Part shown: one piece after another, positions 24,564 to 37,114 of the stretch | Numbering within the stretch: the stretch's first letter is position 1 | Layout of the letters: every line of letters starts with the position of its first letter | The notes under the pieces: model-generated | Seen by the model: the letters and a program-made list of their open reading frames with translations, nothing else | Databases searched by the model: none | Told to the model about the DNA's origin: nothing | Program-made: the position numbers and the translations under genes | DNA from: Onchocerca volvulus | Taxonomy: Eukaryota; Nematoda; Chromadorea; Rhabditida; Onchocercidae | Length of the DNA: 64,000 nucleotides | NCBI GenBank assembly: GCA_000499405.2 | Contig: HG738136.1 | Coordinates: 1,475,274 to 1,539,273 of the forward strand | Reading direction: 5' to 3'

Positions 24564-27364
24564 TAATAATTCATTTTCTATTAATGTCCGAAAAGTTATT
24601 TTAGTGTTGTTTTTTTCTCGCTTTCATAAATTTTAATTGTTATTATTGTTAATTTCAACATATCCTTATCACTTATCAATGCAATTATTTTTACCTAGAA
24701 ATTGGCGAATAAAATAAGAAATGAATATAAAAGTCTTGATCTCGTTCTTGTTTCTCGAACGGAAAAACATTCATGAAAATTATACCGATTGATCCAACTG
24801 ATGCTTAAGTTGTCGTTGATATACGACAATTTGATAATCAAATTGATAATCCTATGATATCGAAAATCGATATATGGCAATCTGATTAGAATGATAAATT
24901 TCGACTTCTAATCAATTAATAAATAATTTAATTCGAATATTGTGACCATAATTTCAGTAAAATGCTGTATAGAATTCTCATCAGTTAAATTCTTTTAAAT
25001 AAATTTGAATGAAATTATAACAGCAAATTTGAATGCAATTTCGATTCCTGCATTTTATTAAAACTTCTTTTACCTTTAGAAGATTGAAAAGTTAATTGAA
25101 TTATAGAAATTGAATTCATTAAAAATTTTTTGATCTACTTTTTTAATGCAAATTTTCTACAAATTGCAGAGTAGAAAAACCGGAAGAAATTTTCAGAACC
25201 TTTCACATTCATTAGATTTTAATTTGTTTACAAATATGATATGGCGCGGAAATTTCATATAATTATGCCAATTTATTATTGAAATCGGCAAATGAAAAAA
25301 GGAGAGGATATTGGATAAACGAGGAAAAGTTGTAATGGTCAGTTTGAAACGGACAATGTTAAAGTGACCTTTTTTTTTTTTCATTTAAAAAATGTAAAAT
25401 CATAAATGTCCACCGCTTTTTTTTTTCTTTTTTTTTTTCGCTTGAACAAAACAGGAAATATGCCATTACTACTTTTTTTTAGTTTCAAATTTCGGATAAA
25501 AAATTTACTAATAGATGAAAATAATGATTATTATGTAAAGTATGTTACTATATTAACTTAAAATACTGCAATTATGATAATAATATAATAATTGTAGTGT
25601 AATAGTTAAAAATTTATTATATTTTTATAAAAATATAATAATAATTTCTATTAAATGAGCAAATTTCCAAAATATTCACAAATTTAAAATTTCTAGCATA
25701 TTTTAAGGAAAAAAAGATAAAAATCGCAAATTTTTGTTTCAAAAAAAAAAAAATGTCTGAAATAATTTGAAGAAAAAACGCAGGTTAATTTCGGTTAATT
25801 TCGAAAATTTATCTATCATTAGAAGCAAAAATTTATTAGCTAACAACACTGATAATTATTGCATCAATGTGATAGTGAACATTAATTAAACTTAAGAAAT
25901 ATAAAAATCTGGCAATTTTTCTGCCAATAATATTTTTATTAATTTGCACTTATCTTCAAAATTTCACATTCCTCCCTATCAGTAGATATTGATAAGTTTA
26001 CTGATAACAATCTCGGTGTAGTTAGTAGCAGTAGTAATGGTGGTAGTAACAGCAGTAATGATAGCAAGCAGCTGATCAGCTGATTGATGTGTCGGATGGA
26101 TTTTGTTCAACAAAATTACTATGCATTTCTCGAGATCGAGAACCAATCTCGCTTTGGCACTAAAATATAAATTTCATCGAAATATATTTGCTCGATGCTG
26201 ATATCTTTAACCACCTGTCATTATCATTCATTCTTCCTAGTCAATTGGTATAAATCATTTAAATTAGACGACAAATTCTGATTCTCAATTTCAGGAACTT
26301 GGATAATAAATGCAAAATTTTGTGCGATAAATTTCAATTTAATTTTTTAACACTTGAAAAAAAATTTCATTAAATGTTTGGAATTTTCTTTATTCATTTC
26401 AAAAATTTTTATCGAAATAGATGAGAAATTTTTGATTAAAAATAATTAACTTTCCAACAAACAATGCACCGTCTACAAAAATAGATAACTTCTGCAAGGA
26501 AAGAAAAATGAAAACCAGGAGAAGAAATGAAAGAAGGCACAAATAATAAACAAGTAAACATATAAAAAGTAATAAATCAAAGATTAATACTGTTTGGAGA
26601 TGAATTTTCAAAAGTAAATAAGTGATGATAATTTGAAAAAACAAAAAAAAAAAAAAAAAAAAAAAAGAGAAAGGAAAAAAAGATCCCTGAGTTAAATTAG
26701 AAGATACAAACATACACAAAAATGAAAACTGGCACAGCGATGTATGTATAAATAATTTTTAAGTGAATTGTAAAGCGAGAAAAAAAATAAACAAATAAAT
26801 AAAGATATGCTATGTTTAAGAATATATTTATTGATTGATCCCTTTTTTTTATTTTATTCATGTCTTTCATACAACTTTCCCGTAAGTTATAAGAAAATCG
26901 CAAAGTAGCTGATGGTCAATCAAGTACTTTGCGATTTTTTCCCCAATACCTACCGCGATTTACGGTTTAAATGCAAATCATTTACCTACTAAAGTTATCT
27001 TTTAATTTGAATTTACAAAATTTAACTCTTAATTGTTTTATGTTAAAAATGAGAAAAATATATATCATACTTTGAGATTGTTCTATTTAACAGCTGCCTA
27101 TATGCTTGATCCAAAATTTGATCTTTAACCTTTGGAATAGAATAAAAGACATAATTAAAGATAATTACATCATTAGTATAAACAAATTCCATCATGTTAA
27201 AAACCGCTATATATTAATGACATGTGTAAAAAAAAAAAAAAAAAAAAGCATAAAAATGACGATAACATCGCCGAGACAAAAAAATAATAAACCTGAGAAG
27301 ACGTGCAAAACGTGGTTAAAATTTATGAAAACATCAGCAAATTTTTTTTTTTCTTTTCAATTAA
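24564..27364. other. Gene-poor interval
   Basis: Holds the 3' UTR of the transthyretin-like gene at its left end and the 3' flank of the bro-1 homologue at its right. Open frames here are short and run through poly-T or poly-A tracts (25373, 25420, 26645). No gene recognised. Confidence 0.4.
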
Positions 27365-28604
27365 TTAACTTCGTGGCAAATTAAACCTTCGTTGAATTGC
27401 CTGTATCCGATTACCGTACTGTTGCATTGCTTGTTGTCGTCGAAGTTCCTCTTCGGCAGCTTTTTCTTCATCAAATTCTAACGTACCGGAACCTGTCATC
27501 ATTTCACGATTCAGAATACCACGTAGAATTACGCAGACGCCGTTTAGAATAAAACGACTTTCAAAAGTTATCTGTAAAGGCTAATTTATCTTTGCTAGAA
27601 CATCAATTTATTTCTCTTAAAAATTGATAATAATCGATAATTTCCAAGCTTAAATTATATTGCCGTGAATCTGATTTATGGTAAAAAAAAAAAAAATCCT
27701 CCGAATTTTCATATGTTGCTGTGAATTTCATTTATTGTATTTGGATTTTTTTTTCATCGGAAAATATAATTAATATATTCGATTAATTATATTCAATTCA
27801 ATGTAATCAAATTAAATTCAAACATAAATATTTTAGTTGTTAAGTATAATTTGTATATTTTTTTAATAATTTTTAACGCTGAAATGAATTATCCGAAACA
27901 ATTTTAGTAAATTAGTTGAAGCATAAGAAGCCTCAAAATAATCATAATGAATTGCTCCATTCATTAATTAAATTAAGTAATAGAATTCCTGAACTGAAAA
28001 AACAAATGGAACTTTTTTTTTTTTAAACACATAGCAACTTTTCAACTTATTTGACGACATTCTGCCAAATCAAATACTTCACATATTCTGATACGCTCAA
28101 AATACATCATAGCATAATATCAAACTTTTCAATTAGCATTTAATTAAGAAAAAAAAAATTCTCATACCTCTTCTCGGCCAACTGTACAGGAAGATAAGGA
28201 AAAATTACTAGTATAACCAAATTCGGTGAATGTCTGAAAAAAGTCACAAATTTTTAGGATTTGAATTTTTATTTTAATTTATTTTCAAACTAATTTGCTC
28301 AGTATTTAATATTTAATATCATTTACCATAAAGCAAGTACAAGCTCGAAAATAAGTGCTAATAGCAAAAAATCTACTTGATAATCGTAGATTTATAATTA
28401 AAATTAAATTTTTTGAATTTTTAAATAAAAACTATTAAGTATCCTTTTTTCTCTCATCATTTTACTCTTCTTATCATTCAGAAAGATAATTTTCTTGAAT
28501 GAAAATTCATATTTTTTTTTCTAATATATTAGCATTCAAATAGATATGGAAATATTTTTTCCACAAATAAACACATTCCAAAGATTATTTGTTTGGCAAC
28601 AATG

Positions 28605-28638
<34 letters not shown>

Positions 28639-29089
28639 TGATGATGATGATGATTCTGATACTCTTAAATAATACAAATAGTAATATGATGATACCAGAA
28701 ATAAAATGAAATTGATTTAGTAGGGTAATTTGAAACTTTATCAACTTACTTGAAAATATAAAGGAAAAAAAAAAACCAAACCTCAATAAATACACAAATG
28801 AAGACGAATATTTTACTCATTTTACCCAACTATTCTATTATTTTTCTTGTGTAGCCTTCATTTTTACAAGACTATTTCTCATCATTCCAATAAAAAAAAT
28901 TCGTATTGTTTGAATAAACGATGTTTTTTTTGCGATTTTGCTATTTACCTTTTTATTTTTCTATTTCCACTTTCAATACTACCTAAAAATGTACTTTGCT
29001 CGAGAAAAAATTCCAATGAATATTGAATTTTTTCAAGCTAATTTTAGATTAATGACTGAATTTCATACATCAATCTCAGATTTAAGAAA

Positions 29090-29125
<36 letters not shown>

Positions 29126-30428
29126 GCAGACAAAATTATACAGATTTTTATAATATTAAAACAGTTAAAAATTATCTTAACATCTCCTCAAATTTCGTTA
29201 AAAAAGTATAGATTTAAAAAATATTTAAGTAATTTTTTCCTGGTATTTTAAATGTAAGATTTAACTTTTCTAATTCAGTTGGAAAATATTTTTCTATTAA
29301 TATTACAAAATATATGGGATTATGAATTTACGAAAAGATATTATGTCAAGATTTGGATAAGTTTCATTTTGACAACCGATTTTAAATTTTGATCAAATTT
29401 CGCTGGAAAGATGTGATAACAGTTGATACGAAGAAGATAGAGCAAATGGAATAATATAACAAATGGGAATATAAGACAACAAACAAGTTTCAAATTTTAA
29501 ATAATCATTGAATTTGTTGTATTTTTAGTTGAAATTTTTGAAAATAATGAAATAATTCAAATCAAAACAATCTCACATTTGTACATTTTTATCCGATTAA
29601 TAAAAAAAAAAAACTCACGATTGGTAAACGAGGTTGTTGACGATCAATACAACTTTGCAATAATGCGTTACGTCGTTCCATCACTGGAGCATGCGGTAAT
29701 CCGGCAAAAGCTATTTGTGATGGACCAACAAGCTGCCTAATTTCCGGATCAGTTTCTTGAAAAAACAAAACAATAAGGAAAGCCGGATGACTAAATTACA
29801 AACTTTTCGTTGAAATTTTAAAAAATCTTAAAAATTTAATAACTTATCTATAGTTGGAAGCAAAAAAAAAAAAAAGTAGAATTTTTTTTATCTCTTGTTA
29901 CGATCAGTCTATAAGCCATTGATAATTTGGTGATAAGTAATGGATGGTATGTTGTCATACGTTACAGCAGGAGTAGCATGGTCTGATAAGTTGATAAACT
30001 GACAAACTATATCGCAAGGGATGTTAGAAGAAATAGGAGATTTTCCTTTATAACGATCAATTTACAATCAATTATGACAAAAGCTAATTAAATTAGATTA
30101 GATTTCTTATTGCAATAAGATGCGAATTCATGAATTCATGTGTTATAATATCATAAATGATAATAACCGTAACCGTAACTGCTACTCTCACTATTTCAGA
30201 CAATACCGTATCCATATTTTCATATATTTTATATTTATCCATATTCTGAAAGAAATTACCGGAAGATCAGTTGGGCTACTGTAGCAAAATTAACATACCG
30301 AATTTTTCAAGCTGATTATCTACCACCGTGGGCATACAACACCGCATTTGCTGTTGGACGTCAGCCGCAACCATTACCGCATATCGGGCGGCGGCAACAA
30401 TAGCGGGTGAAATCGCGGCCCCGCCCAT
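27365..30428 (-). CDS. bro-1: Core-binding factor beta subunit (CBF-beta / BRO-1 homologue)
   Basis: Four exons on the minus strand: 30428-30299, 29755-29619, 28234-28168 and 27571-27365; about 179 aa, close to human CBFB. CBF-beta is the non-DNA-binding partner of Runx transcription factors and raises their DNA affinity; in C. elegans BRO-1 works with RNT-1 in seam-cell division. Key matches: exon 2 IAFAGLPHAP and MERRNALLQSCIDRQQPRLP against the human EIAF / ERQARFQNACRDG region; exon 4 FILNGVCVILRGILN and GSGTLEFDEEKAAEEE against human MILNGVCVIWKGWID and GMGCLEFDEERAQQE. The N-terminus (MGGAAISPAIVAAARYAVMV) is alanine-rich; the ATG follows an in-frame TAG. Exons 1-2 and exon 4 are in phase, but exon 3 is one base too long for exon 4; a run of six T near 28200 is the likely place. 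Identity is sure, the exon 3/4 junction is not. Confidence 0.88.
28605..28653. repeat. Compound trinucleotide microsatellite (ATA)n(ATG)n
   Basis: About ten ATA units followed by six GAT/ATG units, lying in the large second intron of the bro-1 homologue. The antisense open frame of isoleucines through it is an artefact of the repeat. Confidence 0.95.
29098..29125. repeat. (TA)n microsatellite
   Basis: Fourteen TA units within the second intron of the bro-1 homologue. Confidence 0.95.
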
Positions 30429-32820
30429 ATTATCACCAATATCACCAGTGCGATCTTGCCGTCGTATATTTCCGGCCTACTCCGCCTCCTCCTCCGCTTC
30501 CTCCTGCCTCCTTCGTTTTAAACTTTCTCCTTCCGTAATTGATATGGCTAATGATAAGTATACTGATATCTGTCGCATTTTCAAAATTCAACTCTTCTTT
30601 AGATTAAGCTATCGGAAATCAATCGATTGATCAATCGCTTCGATCCAATTAATCATCTATGCAACTAATCGTACTGTTACAAATTTAAATATCAAAGGTA
30701 TAAAGTGATTATCTGTTATTAATCATCCCTTTAACACTAGTGCTAATCAGGACAATGATGATAATGATATATTACTTTGTGATTAACTTTATATAAGCAT
30801 AACAGATATGGATGTGCATATATGTTTCTATAACGATAATAATTATATATTATTTTTAATTTAATTAAACTATATTTAATCGCTAAATAGAAACATTTCT
30901 TAACGAAAAAAAAAAAAAACAGGCTTTCTCTTCCGAGAACCGGATAATCGCGGGACAACAACTGCAGTAAATATTGATTGTATGTAAGAAGAAAACAAGC
31001 AAATAGTAAAACAAAAAAAAAAAAAACAATCAAGAACTTTCAAACTGATGGACAAACAATGAACGATTAAAGGTATTGATTTCTGATTTACCGCTTCTTT
31101 CCTCCGGTTCTACCGTTTTTTTTTTCTTGGTTGTGAAATTTGTTAAATAATTGTATGCATTTTTTATCATAAAATGTAGAAAATCGATTGCCTATTGTAT
31201 ATTCCAAATTTTCTAGTTGAAGAAGAAAGTGATATGATAAATAAATAAAAATAGATTATGAGCACACCGAAGACTAGAATAAGGTGATAACAAATCAGGT
31301 AAGATGATAACAAAGAATCAGGTGATAACGAGTATTATTATTTTCTTCGTGAAGTAAGTATTTCATAGATATAACAGCAAAGTTTCAATATCTTTTCATG
31401 TAATATAGTAATAGAAAATGCTCTAATAACATTTTTTAGCGATTTCCAAATATCTAACTTGAATTTTAAAGTAAAAGAAGAAAAATTTGACTGAATTTTT
31501 AATCTTATTCCAAATTTTTAAATGCTTTAACCAAAAAATGCAACTTCAAGTTTGTCCAAAATTTTAGTCAACATTAAAACACCCACTTCAGTATATTATG
31601 AATCTACAGTACAAGTTTTTTTTTTGCCTTTAAGTGTAATTTTAAGTATTTTATATATGATCCAAAATTATAAATTGATTCCATAAAATTTGTGGTAACA
31701 AATTCGGAAAAAAAAATTCTATTCCTTCAAAAAAAATAAATAAATCTGCGATATTTCTTCAGAATAGGCTATTTTGCATTCCTAAGTCACAAGTAATATT
31801 TGATAAGTCAGAAGTAATATCAGATAAGTTCAAAATTTGAAAGAAAATGATAAAAAGCATTGAAGCATAATTAATCTAAAATTTTGAATAATTCTATTAT
31901 TTATATAATTTTCTGATTCGAATCGAATTTTTAACATATCCATTTGATAAGAAATAAGTGATTAAATTAGAATGTCCATGACTAAAATATCTTTCTAACA
32001 TCCTTACATACCTTATTTGTCTATTTATTTTATTTTTTCATCCCTTTTTGCTATCATTTTGCATTTATTTATCCATCATTTATCATTCTATGATGCTACC
32101 GCTTATCAACTAAGAAAAAAAAAAGACACTTTCTACTATTTTTTAATATCAGTCTTTCAAAATGAACGCACTTTTTATCATTTTTTTTAATCATTCATCT
32201 TCTCTCTATTCTTCCCCAATCATTTAACATTCCCCGCTCCTTCATTTCATATTATACTTTCTCATCTGATCAGGATTTAAAAATTGCGAGATTTATCGAA
32301 TTGTAATTCTAAAATCTGATTTAATCAGATTGATAATGATCATTTGATGTTTTATCTTAACTATTGAAATTTCGAAAGAATACGTCTTACATTTTTACTT
32401 AAAGGGAAAAAAAATAACAGTTATATTAAAAAAAAAAAAAAAAAAAAAATTATCGACTGATGTGTAGAAGATAAGGCATTCGAATACAGTATTCCCCTTC
32501 TGTCGTTTTTATAAAAAGAAAAAAAAAGAAAAAAATGAAGGAAAAAAAAAGGAAAAAAATAATAATACATTATTTTAAAGCAATATTTCTACTCCTGGAA
32601 CTTTTTCAGAAAAATCAGGAATAATCTAAAAATTATGATATGAACTTTAATTCTATTCTTTATCGAATAGATATAATCATGAGTTAAATTAGAATCGGTG
32701 ATTTCCAGTTATTTGCTTTATATCGAAATTTTTCAGAATTCTAATCTTTTTTTTTCTTTTTTTTTTTTTTTTGGAAATTATATCGAAATGCGGTAAATTT
32801 TGTTTGTATCTGATAATATG

Positions 32821-33066
32821 TTAATTACTTGCATATTATCCTCTGCACAGAGTTACAAAAACCTATCTGTACGCGCAGAGTTGTGTGTTCAGGTCCTTCA
32901 TAGCCATGAGGCAAAAGTAAAACTTGACCGCTTGATCGCAACCATTTTGTTTCTGCCGACGCAACAAACTAGTCGATCATAATTTGCGTACCATTTGCAA
33001 AACACTGAACTGTCCTTTCCAGAGCACCAATGAATACGGAGAAGCAAGACTATATCCATAGTATTT
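32821..33066 (-). pseudogene. sucA: Wolbachia-like 2-oxoglutarate dehydrogenase E1 (sucA) fragment
   Basis: On the minus strand, in successive frames: YYGYSLASPYSLVLW, FANGTQIMID, a stop in the place of Gln, [20 protein letters not shown] then HGYEG, PEH, and finally SARTDRFL, a stop, [11 protein letters not shown]. These follow the bacterial SucA order ([31 protein letters not shown], [46 protein letters not shown]). SucA is the thiamine-dependent first component of the 2-oxoglutarate dehydrogenase complex. The wording [10 protein letters not shown] and CAEDNMQV is bacterial rather than animal. At least two frameshifts and two stops show it is dead; about 80 codons of some 900 remain. Confidence 0.85.
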
Positions 33067-33159
33067 CTGAGATGTTTCTGATGATGATTATTTCTGGTGA
33101 TTATCAAATAATTGATATCACAGCTTATCATCAATGTATTTTTCTGTCACATATATAAT

Positions 33160-33190
33160 ATGTATGTGTGTGTATGTGTATGTATCTGTG
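33160..33190. repeat. (TG/TATG)n microsatellite
   Basis: Alternating TATG and TGTG units just right of the sucA fragment. Confidence 0.85.
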
Positions 33191-33593
33191 AAATGCGTAT
33201 GTGGCGATATATCGGTCGAGTTAATCGGTACCTGTATGTGTCAGTGTGGTTGAGTATTGTTTTGAGGGTGCGATAACACCATGTAATAGGAGGTAGAAAG
33301 ACACTCATATCAAAGTCATAAATCTCACCTCAAAGTTGAAAGAATCTCGATATCGGAGACAATTTTGACATATAGGTCAATCAGGTTTAATGTTATCAAT
33401 CGAGCGAAGACCGAAATAGAGGGGACAAGTTGTGGCCAGAAGAGATGTAGATAGAAAAGAGAACTTTGGAAAACTATTCATTTTGAGAAGAAACGAGGAA
33501 AATTGGATCTCAATAGAAAGAATAAGCAACTTGATAGATAGAATAAGTGAGGTAATGCATGATTTCTACAATCTAAATGGTGACATGATAGGT

Positions 33594-33650
33594 GACACAC
33601 ACAAACACACACACACACATACACACACACATATATACATACATATGCAT
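33594..33650. repeat. (CA)n microsatellite with TA tail
   Basis: Long run of CA units interrupted by AAACA and ATACA, ending in ATATATACATACATATG. It inflates an open frame (33432-33683, a His-Thr run) that is not a gene. Confidence 0.95.
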
Positions 33651-33984
33651 TCATTTACTGATAACAATCAAATACATATTTAGTTGAGGAATTCCTTTCG
33701 CCAAAGAGACTGCCAATATTTGCGAAAAAAAAAAAAGATTTTTAACCGCATTTTTTCCTCTCTACAAAAGAAAATTTCTGTGCGGGATTTCTTTTTTTTT
33801 TTTTTTTTCCCTCAATATTTCTATCATTTTAATAATGAATGTAAAGAATGAAATATTTCCGGTATTTGACATCTCTTATCTTCTGCACTTCTATTGATAA
33901 AATAAAAAGTCAAGCATTCTGCGATCTAATAATTATACATCGAGACTAAAGTTTCACGTGGCCGATCCAGCTAATCCGTTAAGT

Positions 33985-34240
33985 ACTGAAACACGTGCTT
34001 GTTCGAATGCAACGTTTGTGCCGAAATTTCAAATCAGTCGATGAAGAATTTGAAACGTTCTGTAAAAATGAACAATTTAGAAAGTAGGCATAAATTCAGT
34101 TTGCTCATTTTACTTACTTTTACCTGTCACGAATGTGACAGGTAAAAGTAAGAAGTAAAAGTATATCTAAATAGAAACACTCGTCTATTTGAATGAAACG
34201 TTGCATTAAAATTTCAAATCAATCAGTGAAGAACTTGAAA
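33985..34240. repeat. Dispersed repeat with a perfect 18-bp hairpin
   Basis: Two direct copies of a unit that reads roughly TCGAATGCAACGTTTGTGCC then AAATTTCAAATCAGTCGATG (about 33993-34045) and TTGAATGAAACGTTGCAT then AAATTTCAAATCAATCAGTG (about 34178-34222). Between them, 34113-34130 and 34135-34152 form a perfect inverted repeat, CTTACTTTTACCTGTCAC / GTGACAGGTAAAAGTAAG, with a 4-nt loop. Related sequence occurs at 13575-13880, 41470-41740 and 42110-42165. A non-autonomous transposon family is the best guess; terminal inverted repeats and target duplications were not found. Confidence 0.65.
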
Positions 34241-37114
34241 AGTTGTATGGCAAGTAGTAATGAACATTTGCATTTTTATTTGTATAGATATATCTGCAAT
34301 AAAACAAAGTAATCATAAATTTCATTTGATATCCAAAAAATCAAATTTCATTCTTTTAATCAAAAAATTAAATTAATTATTAGAAAAGGTATGATGCTAG
34401 AATTATGGAAAAGAAATAGAAAAATAAAATAAAGGAACAATTTATGGAAATTTTCGAAAATTTAGCATCCTAATTTTATCTTTGTCTTTTTTAATTTCGA
34501 TGAGAATTGTTCGATGAGTTTTCGCATTGAAAAAAAAAAGGGAAAAAAAAAGAAAAAAAAAAAAAGGAAGAAATTCCATTTATCTCATTACATGTTGTAA
34601 ATATGTAAACATGTGGTAAGGCATGTTTGTTAAGATGATGGTTGGTATGATAAGGATCTTTGAATTTTTACATCTTCAATGTTAAGGGAAATTCACCGCC
34701 AATTCTATCATTTTCTTCTGTTTTCTTTTCGTATTTCATTTTCTTTCATACTTCACTTTTTGGTTTGATGAAGAGGAATTTCTAAATTAAAATTGATGCT
34801 AAAAATGAATTTTCATATGTTTCTTATTTTCCGGGATAGATTGCAAGTAAATTTTCATATACTTCTTGTTTCCCGAGATAGACTATAGATAGATTTTCAT
34901 GCATTTCTGATTTATCGGAATAGATATGTAAAACAAAGAGACTAACTTTTTATCAGAATATTTTTCACAAACGCATCTAATCACTTCTTTAATTAATAAA
35001 TCAAAAAAGCAAAGATATTTTGCCAGGTATTTTCCTGAATATAGTATGCAAACATCGAAAGTTCATGGATTTGAACTTTTAATCTGCCAATAAAAAAAAA
35101 AGCCAGGTATTCTGATTCAATCCAAGCTTATTAGTTTATAATTTTTCGACGTTAAATTTCTTTTTTATTATTAGTTTTAAAATATTTAATAAATAATGTT
35201 CTATGGAATACACACAAACACAGACACACAAATATGAGAGTTTATTATTACTTAATATCTTTCTGTAATTACTGAAATCGAGCTACAGAAATTGTGAATT
35301 TCATATTAAAGATTAAAGATTAAAATTGCTAAGTTATTATTGTTTTTTAGAAATATTATTGAAAAATAGTATTGAAAATATTATTATTATTATTATTACA
35401 CATATCGTTTGCATGGTACATCAGAAGTTTTGAAATTTCATCAAAGCATCATTCTGGAATTGTTTCTAAATGTTTTGCGTCAAAATACGATCACCAATTG
35501 ATCAAAAACTGATATTATCCCAGTATTTTATGCCCCTATTCTTTTTGTTTTTCTTCTTCAACTTGCTCATTTTTTGGCATGTCATTATAACCAAATCTGA
35601 CACATTCTTTTCAAATATAGTGACATCTGTCATTAAAAATTTTTGTCATCATTAACGAATCCTAATTACAGTAATCATCCATCGTTTACGAACTGAAGTC
35701 TTGGAATTATGGACATATGGATACCGTAATCCAGATCAAATTTGAAAATGTCTAGCTGATGATGATAATGACAACAATGATAACTGTGACAAAATGATGA
35801 CAGTTTACAATATTAACGATAAATCAGATAATCTAAACAAATGAATGGCGCTATATACCATTACAAAGGATCCATATGGTTCTCGTAATTTATAATCCTT
35901 TGATGAAAGCGTGTGAACATGATGACCAATTGTCTGATGAAGATATGATTCTTACTAATAACTAAAGATTTGCAAAAGAAAAAGTATTGTGGAAAAAGAG
36001 ATATAAAGAGCTATGAAAGGCCAAAGGTGAAGATATGTCACATCCTTTGTATTATAAACATTTCCTTTGTCGAAATATTAAATGCCATGTGTTATAGGAT
36101 CTCCATTTTCAAAATTCTAACTATAATTTCAAATTATTGTTCTGGAAAATTGGGGATTTATAAATTGATACAAAGTTTAAAACATGAGATTTGAAACCTA
36201 TGACATTTTGTTATGTCTTGTGGAAATATGATAGTCCTCTGATTTCAATGGGATTATATGTTTATCAAACATAACTCAGTACCAATATCAAATCTTACGA
36301 TCTAAATTTTAGACAATTCACCTTACATATGATCAACTATGACTAGATTTTTGAACCTAACTTGCGGAACTGGTCAGTTTTATCAATTAAGTTCGCAATG
36401 AATAAAATATAATATATCAGCGCCTCACTTAAGATTTAAAGTCTTTGGCTGATTTCAGTACTGGTTATTTTTCGAGAAATACTAAGTTTAAATTAACGCT
36501 GCATCTATAACAAACTATATAATTGGCAAAAAAGACTTGGAGCACCTCAAATTATAGCATTCTTTATCAAGCTGTAATCATCACTGCCAATAAATTTCTA
36601 GAATTGTTGTCTTAACAATAAAAATCTGGTAAATAATGAGCAAAAAATTGCTAGTAACGAGTCATGAAAGGCAATTAATAGACAGCAAAAATGAAAAGAC
36701 GTATATATCAACAAAAATGAAGGAAAATGTCAACTTATAATTTTGAACAGAATTTGTAAGACAAAATTACAACATAATTTGAGATTCTTGGCAGGTAGTA
36801 ACAAGAACAGCAGAAAAGAATGCTATAGAAATCTCTAACTAGCTAACTTATCGACACATCCAGCAAACTAGGAATACATATGGTCAAAGAAATATGGCTA
36901 GCACAATTAAATTAATCACTGTTAAGGATCTCATCTCAGAGACAGAATTCGTCATTTTCAAAATGTATCTACCGTATGTATTCCTAATTAACAGCACTAT
37001 TTCAATCTCAAGATTTATACTAATCCGGAAGAAATGAATGCAAGGTCCAGGTTTTTAGATGATTAGTGTTAAGGAATGCTAAAGTAGCACAGTTATTTAT
37101 AGCATAAAGAAATA

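Larger units (their letters stand above)
30429..37114. other. Gene-poor interval with one bacterial fragment and repeats
   Basis: No worm gene recognised with confidence. Contains the Wolbachia-like sucA fragment (32821-33066), two dinucleotide arrays (33160-33190 and 33594-33650), a dispersed repeat with a perfect hairpin (33985-34240), and an isolated stretch at 35671-35745 that looks like a terminal exon but was not matched to a gene. Poly-A/T tracts occur at 32430, 32760, 33790 and 34540. Confidence 0.4.

Noticed and set aside
28529..28795. 88-codon minus frame with a long isoleucine run
   Set aside because: Created by the trinucleotide microsatellite in a bro-1 intron.
32800..32982. Plus-strand exon-like frame after TGCACAG ([14 protein letters not shown])
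   Set aside because: The minus strand of the same DNA matches SucA over about 80 codons, so the plus frame is antisense to a bacterial fragment.
36480..36660. Possible further bacterial fragment (frame reading NWQKRLGAPQIIAFFIKL)
   Set aside because: Suggestive wording but no family match strong enough to name; left unannotated.
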